From the NCBI RefSeq assembly GCF_016031625.1, contig NZ_JACCHP010000016.1, forward strand, positions 1-64,000: 64,000 nucleotides of DNA, in the 5' to 3' direction. Shown in pieces: positions 55,811 through 64,000 of this stretch. The translations under genes were made by a program, and so were the position numbers. The stretch is from Bradyrhizobium agreste (GTDB lineage Bacteria > Pseudomonadota > Alphaproteobacteria > Rhizobiales > Xanthobacteraceae). Numbering within the stretch: position 1 is the stretch's first letter; the number at the start of each line of letters is the position of its first letter. The notes under the pieces were generated by a model. It had not been told where the DNA came from. It saw nothing but the letters and a program-made list of their open reading frames with translations, and did no database searches.

Positions 55811-57925
55811 TTACTCAGAACAAAGCCGCCTCGATGCATAGGTGTATTCAAGGGCCAGTTGACGCGCATATTCCCTGAGGTTGGCGGCGGCGCTGTGCCC
55901 CCCGTCGATGTTCTCGTAATAGAAGTAAGGCTGGCCCAGCGCGGCGAGCTTCGCGGCAGCCTTGCGGCCGTGCGCTGGATGCACGCGGTCGTCCTTGGTC
56001 GAGGTAAGAATTAAGGGAACAGGATAAGTCTTGCCCGCCACCAGCTTCTGGTAAGGCGAGTAGCCTTCGATCCAGGCACGCTGCTCGGCAATGGCGGGGT
56101 CACCGTACTCGCCGATCCAGGAGGCGCCCGCGCCCAGTTTGGTGTATCGAAGCATGTCAAACAGCGGCACCTTGATGATCGCCGCGTTGAAGAGCTCGGG
56201 ACGTTGGGTGATTGCGGCGCCAACGAGCAGGCCGCCCTGGCTCCCGCCAATGACTCCTAGCCGGCGTGGACCCGTGATCTTGCGGCTGATCAGGTCCTCG
56301 GCGACGGCAATGAAATCATCCCATGTGGTCTGCTTTGTTGCCCCCTGGGCGGCTTGATGCCATTGTGGGCCGAACTCGCCGCCCCCGCGCAGGTTCGCAA
56401 CGACATAGGCATTGCCCTGTTCCAGCCATAGCCGGCCCTCCGGTCCCAGATACGAGGGCAGAAGCGAAACCTGGAAACCGCCATAGCCATAGAGAAGCGT
56501 CGGGAGCGTGCCATCAAACCTTGCGTTCTTGGGCCGCACCAGAAAATAGGGAATTGACGTGCCATCACGCGAAGTGGCTTCGAGCTGCTCCACGATATGG
56601 TTGGACGCATCGAAGGCAGACGGTGTCTTCTTCAATTCCTCAAGGCTTTTGCTTTCGCCATCAAAATACCAGAGTGAGGTTGGTCTGAGATAGCTCGAGA
56701 CCGCGAACATCGCCTGGTCCGCTCCATCGGAGCTGGCCGACAGGCTGATATTTGCATGTTCCGGCAGCGAGATCGGCGTCGCCGACCAAGCTCCTTGATC
56801 GTACTTATAAGCGAACGCTTTGCTCTGAACGTTCTCAAGGATCGTCATGATCAACAAATTCTTTGTAACGCCTAACCCGCTCAGGGCTTGGCGGGGCCCA
56901 GGTTGAAAGACGAGCGAGGCTTTGGCGCGCAGCGGATCCTGTTGCCATTCGGCCAGATCATACGAAATCAGCGATGCGGCGGCGAAGCTGATATCGCCTG
57001 GCGGCCTCCAATCTTCATCAAGCCTTACGAGCAGGCGACCACGTACCAGACCGACTATTGCGGCCTTCTTCGGCAGATTGAGCTTGACGGGCCCATCGGG
57101 GCGGAAGACCACATACTCGGACTCGAAAGAGCTGATTGCGCGGATCGCGCCGGTCGCGTGAATATTGCCGTCGCTGTCACGAAGCACGAAGGGGGACGCC
57201 CTAACGTCGGAGGGCTCGCCACGAAAGATCTCGCGAGCCTCACTGAGCGGCTGAGCGCGTTTGAGCTCCTTCACCACAAAGGGGTAGCCGGCTTGCGTCA
57301 AAGTCCCCTCGCCCCAGTCCCGTGCAACAAGGAGTGTGTCACGATCAACCCAGCTGACGTGCTGCTTGCCCTCAGGGAGATAGAAGCCACCCGCAACGAA
57401 GGTCTTGGTGTCGCAGTCGAACTCTCGTATGGTCGCGGCATCCTTGCCGCCATCGGAAAGACTAATCAGGCAGAGGCGCTCTTCAGGCGGAAGGCATCTG
57501 CTACCATGAAAGATCCAATTCCTGTTCTCGGCGACCGCCAAGGCGTCCACGTCGAGAATGGTTTCCCACTGTGGGTCTTTGCTACGATAGCTCTCGAGCG
57601 TGGTGCGCCGCCAGACCCCGCGCACCTGGTTCTCGTCTTGCCAGAAATTCTCCAAGCCGCGCCGTTTCAATGAAACATATGCGATCCGATCCTTGGCCTG
57701 CAGGATGGAGAGCGCCTGTCCGTAGAAGTGCCCATAGCGAGGATCTGACTGAAGCACCCCAAGCGTCTTCTCGTTCTCGGCGCGAGTCCAAGCCACTGCG
57801 TCTGGCCCTTCGATCTCCTCGAGCCAAAGGAATGGGTCATCAGTCACCGCCGCATCCGTTCGCAGCGCCGTGGAGGCGAAGCAGGCAATCGAAAGCAACG
57901 TGGCGGAGAGGAGTGATGTCTTCAT
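55811..57925 (-). CDS. S9A prolyl oligopeptidase family serine peptidase, exported
   Basis: 704 residues from ATG 57925 (GGAG 8 bases upstream). The N-terminus MKTSLLSATLLSIACFASTA with LRTDAAV is a signal peptide, so the enzyme is periplasmic. A seven-bladed propeller domain is followed by the alpha/beta hydrolase domain with catalytic Ser in GVIGGSQGGLLVG, Asp in STKDDRVHPAHG and His in NIDGGHSA. Known: S9A enzymes cleave short peptides after proline. The copy at 51604-53726 is a damaged paralogue. The frame can be read upstream to 58009, but without a sensible N-terminus. Confidence 0.92.
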   Translation of the reverse strand: MKTSLLSATLLSIACFASTALRTDAAVTDDPFLWLEEIEGPDAVAWTRAENEKTLGVLQSDPRYGHFYGQALSILQAKDRIAYVSLKRRGLENFWQDENQVRGVWRRTTLESYRSKDPQWETILDVDALAVAENRNWIFHGSRCLPPEERLCLISLSDGGKDAATIREFDCDTKTFVAGGFYLPEGKQHVSWVDRDTLLVARDWGEGTLTQAGYPFVVKELKRAQPLSEAREIFRGEPSDVRASPFVLRDSDGNIHATGAIRAISSFESEYVVFRPDGPVKLNLPKKAAIVGLVRGRLLVRLDEDWRPPGDISFAAASLISYDLAEWQQDPLRAKASLVFQPGPRQALSGLGVTKNLLIMTILENVQSKAFAYKYDQGAWSATPISLPEHANISLSASSDGADQAMFAVSSYLRPTSLWYFDGESKSLEELKKTPSAFDASNHIVEQLEATSRDGTSIPYFLVRPKNARFDGTLPTLLYGYGGFQVSLLPSYLGPEGRLWLEQGNAYVVANLRGGGEFGPQWHQAAQGATKQTTWDDFIAVAEDLISRKITGPRRLGVIGGSQGGLLVGAAITQRPELFNAAIIKVPLFDMLRYTKLGAGASWIGEYGDPAIAEQRAWIEGYSPYQKLVAGKTYPVPLILTSTKDDRVHPAHGRKAAAKLAALGQPYFYYENIDGGHSAAANLREYARQLALEYTYASRRLCSE

Positions 57926-59084
57926 GGATTCGCTCCGGCTAAGGTCGAGAGGCCACCATCGCAGGCCGCGGCGCGTCAAGCAGAAGCGGCGGAAAGCACG
58001 CAAACGCATGACATAGCGCGGCTTGCGCTATGTGGCGGGCCGTTCACTGCAAGCTGCGTGCCGGCTAAAGAGTCGCAAGTTTCAGCCGTTCGGAGCTGCA
58101 CGACCCTGTTCGGTTGCCGACATTGGTTGCCAAGCGGACATCACAGCGTGTCGGCGAACCGCCTGCCAGACAGCGCCTTTGATTTTAGTCTTCAGTGGCA
58201 AAAACCCGGGACGCAGCGATGCTCCTTTCCTCCGCATATGAGCTTGTTCCTTTCGCTAGCGTCACCGGACCGGCTTGTCGACAGGCATCATCCCCACGAA
58301 GAGCTGCGCATTGATCAGCAGCCAAGTCGACGTCGGCAAGGGTGGTATGCATTGGCGACGTCCGACTCGTTGACTGCAAGCGCTGCCCATTTTGAACGAG
58401 CTTTTTCCTCGCGAAATCCACTAGTCACGCCGATAGCTCGGTTCGTTGACTGATTGCCGAGAGGATTGCGCTCGAGACGAGGAGAGTAAAAGCGCCCTAG
58501 CAACGGCCTACGTTGCAACACGTCTTGAGATTGAGCCAGCAATCAACAACAGGTACAAGCACCAGATCAGGTTGTTCGGCGCAAAACGGCGAAATGAAGC
58601 TGGGCATCAGCAGCAATGGAGGGAGCTACGGTCCAGCTTAAGCGATCCTGATCCACCCGGCGGGGACCCAGGCACGAGCCGTGGTCCTCATCGACCCCTA
58701 TTACGCAAAGAAGATCAACGGCGAGATTTTCGATCGAGAATGCCCGCTGCTGCCGGATCATCCGGGCTGGTTCAAGGCTAGTGCAAACCCTACTGCGAAC
58801 TGTTCCGTAACGGTGCTGTTGCGGCTCAGAGCAAGCGCCGCTTTCCGGGGCGGAGCGATCAACGGGCAGCAGCGCGCCGACTGGCGCCGCCACCACTCGC
58901 TTCAGCGTCGTTTAGAGATAGAACCTGAGTTGACTGTATCGCCCCCTTCTGATCATGGACCACTCGCATGATGTCTTGATTTTCATGCGGCCCTGCGCCG
59001 CCCGCGAGAATCGCGTCAGCGCCCTGGATTGCTTCTCCGTCCTGCTATAGAAGCCTGTCATCCGCCGCGCTATGCTTTTCGCGG
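57926..59084. other. No gene recognised
   Basis: About 1.15 kb. A plus-strand frame (RAVVLIDPYYAKKINGEIFD, from 58675) has a protein-like pattern but no start or family I can support. Confidence 0.4.
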
Positions 59085-60948
59085 TCAGTCCTCGCGGGCA
59101 CCGAGCTCTTGTCCACGATGACCATCGCGTGAAGCTGCCGGCGCCGGCAGATCCCAGAGTCTGTCCTGTGTATGCTTCAGTGGGGCCGCCAAAGCCTCAA
59201 AGGCCAACTTCACGTCTTCATAGGCAGCCTGCTTCAAAGCGGCATCAGCGGGATCGATCTCGCTATAGGCGGTCAGCGCCGCGGCATAGTTTTGATACAG
59301 GGGCATTTGAGCCTCGTTGGTCCAGCCGAGACCGAGATGGTGGAACTGATCAGCCGGAATGGTGATGCGGCTCTTGTCCAGCTCCCGGAGGTAGTCCGCC
59401 GACCAGTCGTGGATGGTATAGGATTCAATCTTATCCATCATCGACCGCCAGCGTTTCACACGCTCGTCAAGCGGCATATTGGCCGCTTTCGAAATAGCGT
59501 CCGCAATTTCTTCGGGATGGTTTGGATCTACCAGCAGGGCCTCGTCCTCGTTGAAGTCTTCAGCCGCCCCAGCAAACTTCGATAATACCAGAACGCCGGG
59601 ATCCTCCGGATCTTGGGCAGCAACATATTCTTTCGCGACCAGATTCATGCCGTCCCGCAGCGGCGTGACGACACCTACATGTGCCGCGCGGTAAAGACGC
59701 GCGAGTGCAGCCTGGCTGAACGGCTCATTCGTGTAGTGGATCGGCCTCCACTCCTCTGTGCCATGCTCGGCATTGACATGGTTGATCGCATTCTCCACGT
59801 CCTCCTTGTACTTTCGATACTCGTCGACGTCGGCGCGTGAGGACGGCGCGATCTGCAACAGCGAGATGCTGCCCGGCTCGGCCGCCAAGAGCTGGTTAAA
59901 CGCTTCGACGCGTTTGTCGATGCCTTTCGTGTAGTCGAGCCGGTCCACGCCGATTGCGAACTTGGCGCCCTCGAAGCTTTGCAATAATGACGAGATTTTT
60001 TCTTGCTCTGCGGGCGAGAGCTCTGCCGCAAGATACTGTGCGAATTGCCTGGGGTCGATACCGATTGGGATTTTTTTGAAGTCGCGTCTGGCCACGCTCC
60101 GTGGTCACGACGCCATCCTTGCTCTCCAGCCCGAAATAGGTTCGCAAGGAGGCCAAGAAATTGTTCAGATCCCGGTTTGTCTGAAAGCCGAGCAGATCGT
60201 ATTCCAGCATCGACTTCATCAGTTCGCGATAATTGGGTACGCGCTCTATCATGTCGGGCGTCGGCCATGGCGTGTGCAGAAAGAAGCCGGTCGGCCGCTC
60301 GATGCCGAGGTTATGCAGATCGCCCCCGAGCGGGAGCAAATGATAATCATGCACCCAGAATGCGTCCCGATCCCGCAAGTCGAACGCCGCACGCGCGATG
60401 AAGTTGTTCATCTGTCGATAGCTGTCGTATCCCTCTTCCGCGCGCGACATCCGGTCGGACAGGGAGTGTAATACCGGCCACAAGGTTGAATTCGAATAAT
60501 CTCGATAGTAGCCGCGATAGTGCGCGGCCGGCAGATCGAGTTCGGCCACATGGCCTTCGCCAGCCTTCACGAGTGGCAGGGGCCGCTCAGTCCCGTCGCC
60601 GCGGTTCTCCGAGGAGAACATCCAGACCGCGCCGGAACGTTCGACGACCGGCTCGAGGGCTGCGGCAAGTCCGCCGGTCTGGGGTTTATTGGGGTCGAAT
60701 GGCGCGCCGCGGTTCGAAATGACGACCAGCTTCATGTCGGGTTGCTGGTTTACCGAGCGATGTTCCGCGTCGGCGGAGGCAACAGCATGGGAAGGACCTG
60801 CACCTCCTTCTTGCTCCTGCTCCAAGGGTATCGCATCGAGGTGCAGGGCGAAGGCCGCTTGGCCTAAGGTTTCATCTTGCTGGGTCGCGCCTGATGTGCT
60901 GCTGGAATCCAACCTTGCGGTGTGGAGGGTGTCATGGATTCGAACCAT
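59085..60948 (-). pseudogene. otsA: Trehalose-6-phosphate synthase, frameshifted
   Basis: ATG 60948 has GGGAG 7 bases upstream and gives a 71-residue extension before the canonical MKLVVISNRGAPFDPNKPQT. Parts up to TYFGLESKDGVVTTERG are in one frame. VARRDFKKIPIGIDPRQFAQ to the end is in another, so one indel lies near 60090, next to an A-rich stretch (CAAAAAAATCCC). The GT20 motifs WVHDYHLLPLG, GVDRLDYTKGIDKR, PLRDGMNLVAKEYVAAQ are intact on either side. If the shift is real the enzyme (UDP-glucose plus glucose-6-phosphate to trehalose-6-phosphate) is lost here. A C-terminal tail after DLPAPAAS is unusual. Confidence 0.85.
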
Positions 60949-62348
60949 CTCGTAACTCCCTTTGGCGATGTTTAAGTTCGATGCAGGTCGCAGATCGGCC
61001 CCGAGATATCTCCATTACGCCACGATGACAGGTCCAGCTTTCCGGAAGCTGACCAGTCGAGCAAATTCGTCGGATTACGCATCCAACCAGGACTTCAAGG
61101 TGGTCGTGGGGGATGAGGCGAGAATTTGTCGGCCTAAGGCAAGACGACGGTCGGCTTGAACGATTTAATGAGTGCAAGCAGAGCGTTGCCGTCGTAGCCG
61201 GCGACGCACAATCGGTCTCGACGCTAGGAAGATTCGGGCGCTCTGGCGAAGTCACCGTCCTGATCGGCTCCCTTTGAACGGCGCGAGCGCGCATTGACGA
61301 GGTCTATGGAGTAGGTCAATCCTCTGGATGTCGCAGATCGGCTCGCGAACATCGGCGGCGCTGCGGCATCCTGACGGTACGATATAGACGGCCATCATAG
61401 GGCTCCTGGGGTGGTGCTCCGTGGCGTATCAGCGCCCATCCGAATGCGAGGTAAAAACCTGCAGAGAAGCTTCTTTCAAGCTGCAGCGGCCCACGACCTT
61501 GGCTCTATCAGGTTGTGGCCCTGTGCGACGATACGATCCGCTTCCATGACATGCCCCTTCATACCGTGAGGACGATACCTCCGATGTGGTCGGCTTGATG
61601 CTCTGGCGGCGGCACAAACAATCCGGCCGGCTCCCACTATGCGATAACGAACGAAATTGCAGCTCGAATGCTTGACCAGTTTAGCGGGGGACGTGCGTGA
61701 TTAATGGCTCCGTGCGAGTCGTACCCACCTCGCGGAGAATGCATAATGAGCGCACCGATTTGTGGCCACGTTGCGCGCCTCGACTCCTCCTTTCGAAATC
61801 ATCGATGACGCCCTCTGGTCGTGGTCCAACTCAGTAAAATCGACTTCGGGTCGCCTGCCTTTCCAGAAACACCGGGATCGCGGCCCCGCCGCAAACATAT
61901 CCAGCTTATGGCTCAAATCCGCTAGATCATCGAGAAACGCGAAGGGCAATTCATCAGCTAGCTACGCTTGTGAGGATCGGCCGCACTTGGTTGAGCGCGC
62001 AGAGCGTGTGCTGGAGCGTCTACCAGCAGCACGCGTTTCGAACTGCGTTTACGAACTATCACTGCCGTCTTCGTATACGGGCTAGTCCGTCTATCCCGCC
62101 GTTCCGATCAGCACGACTTCAGCACCTAAGCCGCGACGATCACCTCTCTTCAGCTTGCGTCCCGCATACGGCCGCCGCGCCCCCGCAGCGGGGGGCGGAC
62201 CGACCACAACGCTTATACAGGAAGCCGACGGCCGTCGAACTTCGTTATGCGCCGGTGATCTCATCTCGCCTAGTGGTCCACGGCGCCGCGTGACAATCGG
62301 CGACGAAATAGAAGCAGGCCCTCTTCAGGGGCAACGGAACTGCGACCG
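60949..62348. other. No gene recognised
   Basis: About 1.4 kb with only short frames, none recognisable. The DNA between 60960 and 61270 may be decayed coding sequence, but I could not identify it. Confidence 0.35.
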
Positions 62349-62612
62349 TTACTCAAGAAGACCCAGACGCCGCGCCTTGACGACGCACTGGGTCCGGCTG
62401 GTCGTTTCCAGCTTTCGCATCGCATTCTTGATATGAAAGTTGACGGTGTTATCGCTCACGCCCAGGATGACTGCAATCGCCCAGGATGACTTCCCCTCCT
62501 CCACCCATCGCAAACACTGTCTCTCCCGTTCCGACAGCACAACCTCTTCATCCGCCATGAATTTCTCCTGGAGCCGAGAGGCCAAGAACGAGATCAGCAA
62601 GTGCCATGCCAC
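62349..62612 (-). CDS. LuxR-type regulator, DNA-binding domain only
   Basis: 87 residues (or 70 from ATG 62558). It consists of a complete LuxR helix-turn-helix: LSERERQCLRWVEEGKSSWA, GVSDNTVNFHIKNAMRKLET and RTQCVVKARRLGLL. The short upstream part (LISFLASRLQEKF) resembles the linker at the end of an acyl-homoserine-lactone-binding domain, but that domain is missing. It is either a truncated quorum-sensing regulator or a stand-alone DNA-binding protein that could compete for LuxR sites. Confidence 0.65.
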   Translation of the reverse strand: MAWHLLISFLASRLQEKFMADEEVVLSERERQCLRWVEEGKSSWAIAVILGVSDNTVNFHIKNAMRKLETTSRTQCVVKARRLGLLE

Positions 62613-63085
62613 TCAGTGACACCCGCAAATTCTCGCGCCAGGACAAGTTCTTGGGAGATTGCCGGTCCGTTCTCGGGAGACTGCCATCGAACTGCAGCCT
62701 TCTCGACGGGATTGCGACATATGTCTCAACGCAATAGCAGCATTTACGACAATCGTAGCAGTCGATATTTCAACATCTGTGTGAGCTGGATATCACCCTT
62801 TGACCAGGCGCTCTTCCCGCCAGGGCTGAATGCTCTGTGAAGGGCCGTAGCACGGGGCTCGCGAGCCCAGATCTTTCACTTGCACCAAAGCTTTCCTTTC
62901 CAGCGTGTCGGCTCGACGCTCATCGACCATAACGATTGGCTAGCGTTCGGCGCCAATCCTATGGCGATCATGCAAGCTTTTACGCCCCAATAAACTACCA
63001 ACGCTGGTCATTGATCGACATCACGACAAAACAATATGAATAGTGAAGTTTGCGCCAATCGAAGCTCGGCTTTCAGGATTTCTGT
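62613..63085. other. No gene recognised
   Basis: About 470 bp upstream of the phosphomutase gene. The missing part of the LuxR regulator is not found here. The promoter of the phosphomutase gene should lie near its end. Confidence 0.4.
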
Positions 63086-64000
63086 ATGCAGTATCAGCCA
63101 CAATCCGTGCGGCCAAACGCAGGTCATCAATGCACTCGTCCGTCGTCTGTCGAAATGCTTCGCGCCCAGGTGTGCTCGAATGATGATCTGTCGTTTTTGA
63201 TGGAAGCGCATGATGGCCTGTCTGCCACGATCGCCCAGCGCTCGGGATTCAAGGGGCTCTGGGCCTCTGGTTTGTCGATTGCCAGTTCGCTCGGCTATCG
63301 CGATGCCAATGAAGCTTCATGGACCCAGCTCGTCCAGAGCGTCGAACGCATAGTGGACTCGACCGATTTACCTGTGCTCGTTGACGGTGACGGGGGCTTC
63401 GGCAATTTCAACAATGCTCGCCTCCTCACACGAAAACTTCATCAGGCTGGCGCGGCGGGCGTTTCGCTTGAGGACAGCTGCTTCCCGAAGATGAACTCGC
63501 TCATTGGTGAGCGGCATCCGCTCGCCGATATCGATGAATTCGCCGGTCGCCTGCGGGCTGTGAAAGATACGGTCGCTGAACACCTTGTTCTCGTGGCTAG
63601 GATCGAAGCGCTGATCGCTGGACATGGATTGAACGAAGCCATCTTGCGTGCTCATGCCTATGCCGAGGCAGGCGCCGATGCAATCTTGATTCACTCGCGA
63701 AAAAGTACCGCATACGAAATGCTTTCGTTTGTCAGCGAGTGGCGGAACCGGCTACCCGTTGTGATTGTTCCGACGACCTACTATCGAACGCCAGTGTCAA
63801 CTTTTCGCGATGCGGGGATCTCCACGGTCATCTGGGCCAATCACTCTATGCGAGCTGCAGCAGCTGCAATGCGGCGTGTCTGCGATAGCATCGCAGCTCA
63901 CGAGAGCGTTGCGAGCATTGAATCTCATATCGCCCCCGTCAGCGAGATCTTCGAGCTCCTGAGGTACGACGAACTCGCATTGGCCGAAAAACGATATCTG
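63086..64000 (+). CDS. Phosphoenolpyruvate mutase (phosphonate biosynthesis), 3' end outside window
   Basis: The frame from ATG 63086 (AGGA 8 bases upstream) stays open to the window edge, 305 codons. It shows the isocitrate-lyase/PEP-mutase superfamily pattern: FLMEAHDGLSA, GFKGLWASGLSIAS, VLVDGDGGFGNFNNARLL, SLEDSCFPKMNSLIG, VARIEALIAG, AGADAILIHSRKS and VPTTYY. Residues equivalent to the catalytic Lys (PKMNS) and Arg (ARIEA) are present. The usual EDK and DGDTGYGN are changed to EDS and DGDGGFGN. PEP mutase turns PEP into phosphonopyruvate, the first step to C-P compounds. ATG 63155 is a weaker start. Partner genes would be to the right. Confidence 0.85.
   Translation, partial: MQYQPQSVRPNAGHQCTRPSSVEMLRAQVCSNDDLSFLMEAHDGLSATIAQRSGFKGLWASGLSIASSLGYRDANEASWTQLVQSVERIVDSTDLPVLVDGDGGFGNFNNARLLTRKLHQAGAAGVSLEDSCFPKMNSLIGERHPLADIDEFAGRLRAVKDTVAEHLVLVARIEALIAGHGLNEAILRAHAYAEAGADAILIHSRKSTAYEMLSFVSEWRNRLPVVIVPTTYYRTPVSTFRDAGISTVIWANHSMRAAAAAMRRVCDSIAAHESVASIESHIAPVSEIFELLRYDELALAEKRYL

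Noticed and set aside
1..64000. rRNA genes, CRISPR-cas, nif or nod genes, nod boxes, replication origin
   Set aside because: I looked for characteristic motifs and saw none in this window.

Overview
The window looks like part of a rhizobial symbiosis island, most likely Bradyrhizobium. The support is two TtsI-type 'tts box' promoters, each upstream of a putative type III effector (one a NopM-like NEL ubiquitin ligase with leucine-rich repeats), a high-GC background, very many insertion-sequence remnants (IS630, IS5, IS1182, IS110), small protein families I associate with Bradyrhizobium, and a high share of frameshifted genes. The assignment is an inference from gene content; no marker gene was compared.

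Layout. 1-6.5 kb: the 5' part of a non-ribosomal peptide synthetase (minus strand, leaving the window on the left). It begins with a formyltransferase domain and carries a valine-type adenylation domain. A divergently transcribed clavaminate-synthase/SyrP-like Fe(II)/2-oxoglutarate dioxygenase sits opposite. 6.5-12 kb: an old IS630-type transposase gene split into two halves by a 4.7-kb segment that holds an IS630-type element and a long repeat-rich candidate effector gene under a tts box. 12.6-18.8 kb: a DUF3422 membrane protein, a two-gene unit of a metallophosphoesterase and a CHAT (caspase-like) protease, an integrase remnant and two tRNA-3'-end scars. 19.9-26.7 kb: a complete four-gene Wadjet (JetABCD) anti-plasmid system. 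27-28.7 kb: hipBA module 1 with a dense set of inverted-repeat operators and a frameshifted hipA. 28.7-41.6 kb: transposon graveyard with a few apparently functional genes (exported protein, Cys-rich membrane protein, PD-(D/E)XK-like/DUF5655 protein, IS1182 transposase, HWE histidine kinase, DUF1648-like protein). 42.5-45 kb: LRR-NEL effector with its tts box. 45.7-47.7 kb: a relic of a second jetC, and hipBA module 2 with four evenly spaced operators. 48.4-51.6 kb: MATE pseudogene, TlpA-like thioredoxin-TPR protein, Lrp/AsnC fragments. 51.6-58 kb: two copies of an S9A prolyl oligopeptidase (one broken, one intact) around a cold-shock protein gene. 59-64 kb: frameshifted otsA, a truncated LuxR-type regulator, and the 5' part of a phosphoenolpyruvate mutase gene leaving the window on the right.

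How the parts may work together. The NRPS and dioxygenase suggest an N-formylated, possibly hydroxylated peptide. The PEP mutase at the other end suggests phosphonate synthesis, but nothing links the two ends. The CHAT/phosphoesterase pair, Wadjet and two HipBA modules resemble a defence and maintenance cluster in an island that is constantly invaded. The two tts-box genes belong to the symbiotic type III secretion regulon. Several large genes cross the window edges or are interrupted, so absence of a partner gene here does not mean absence in the genome.
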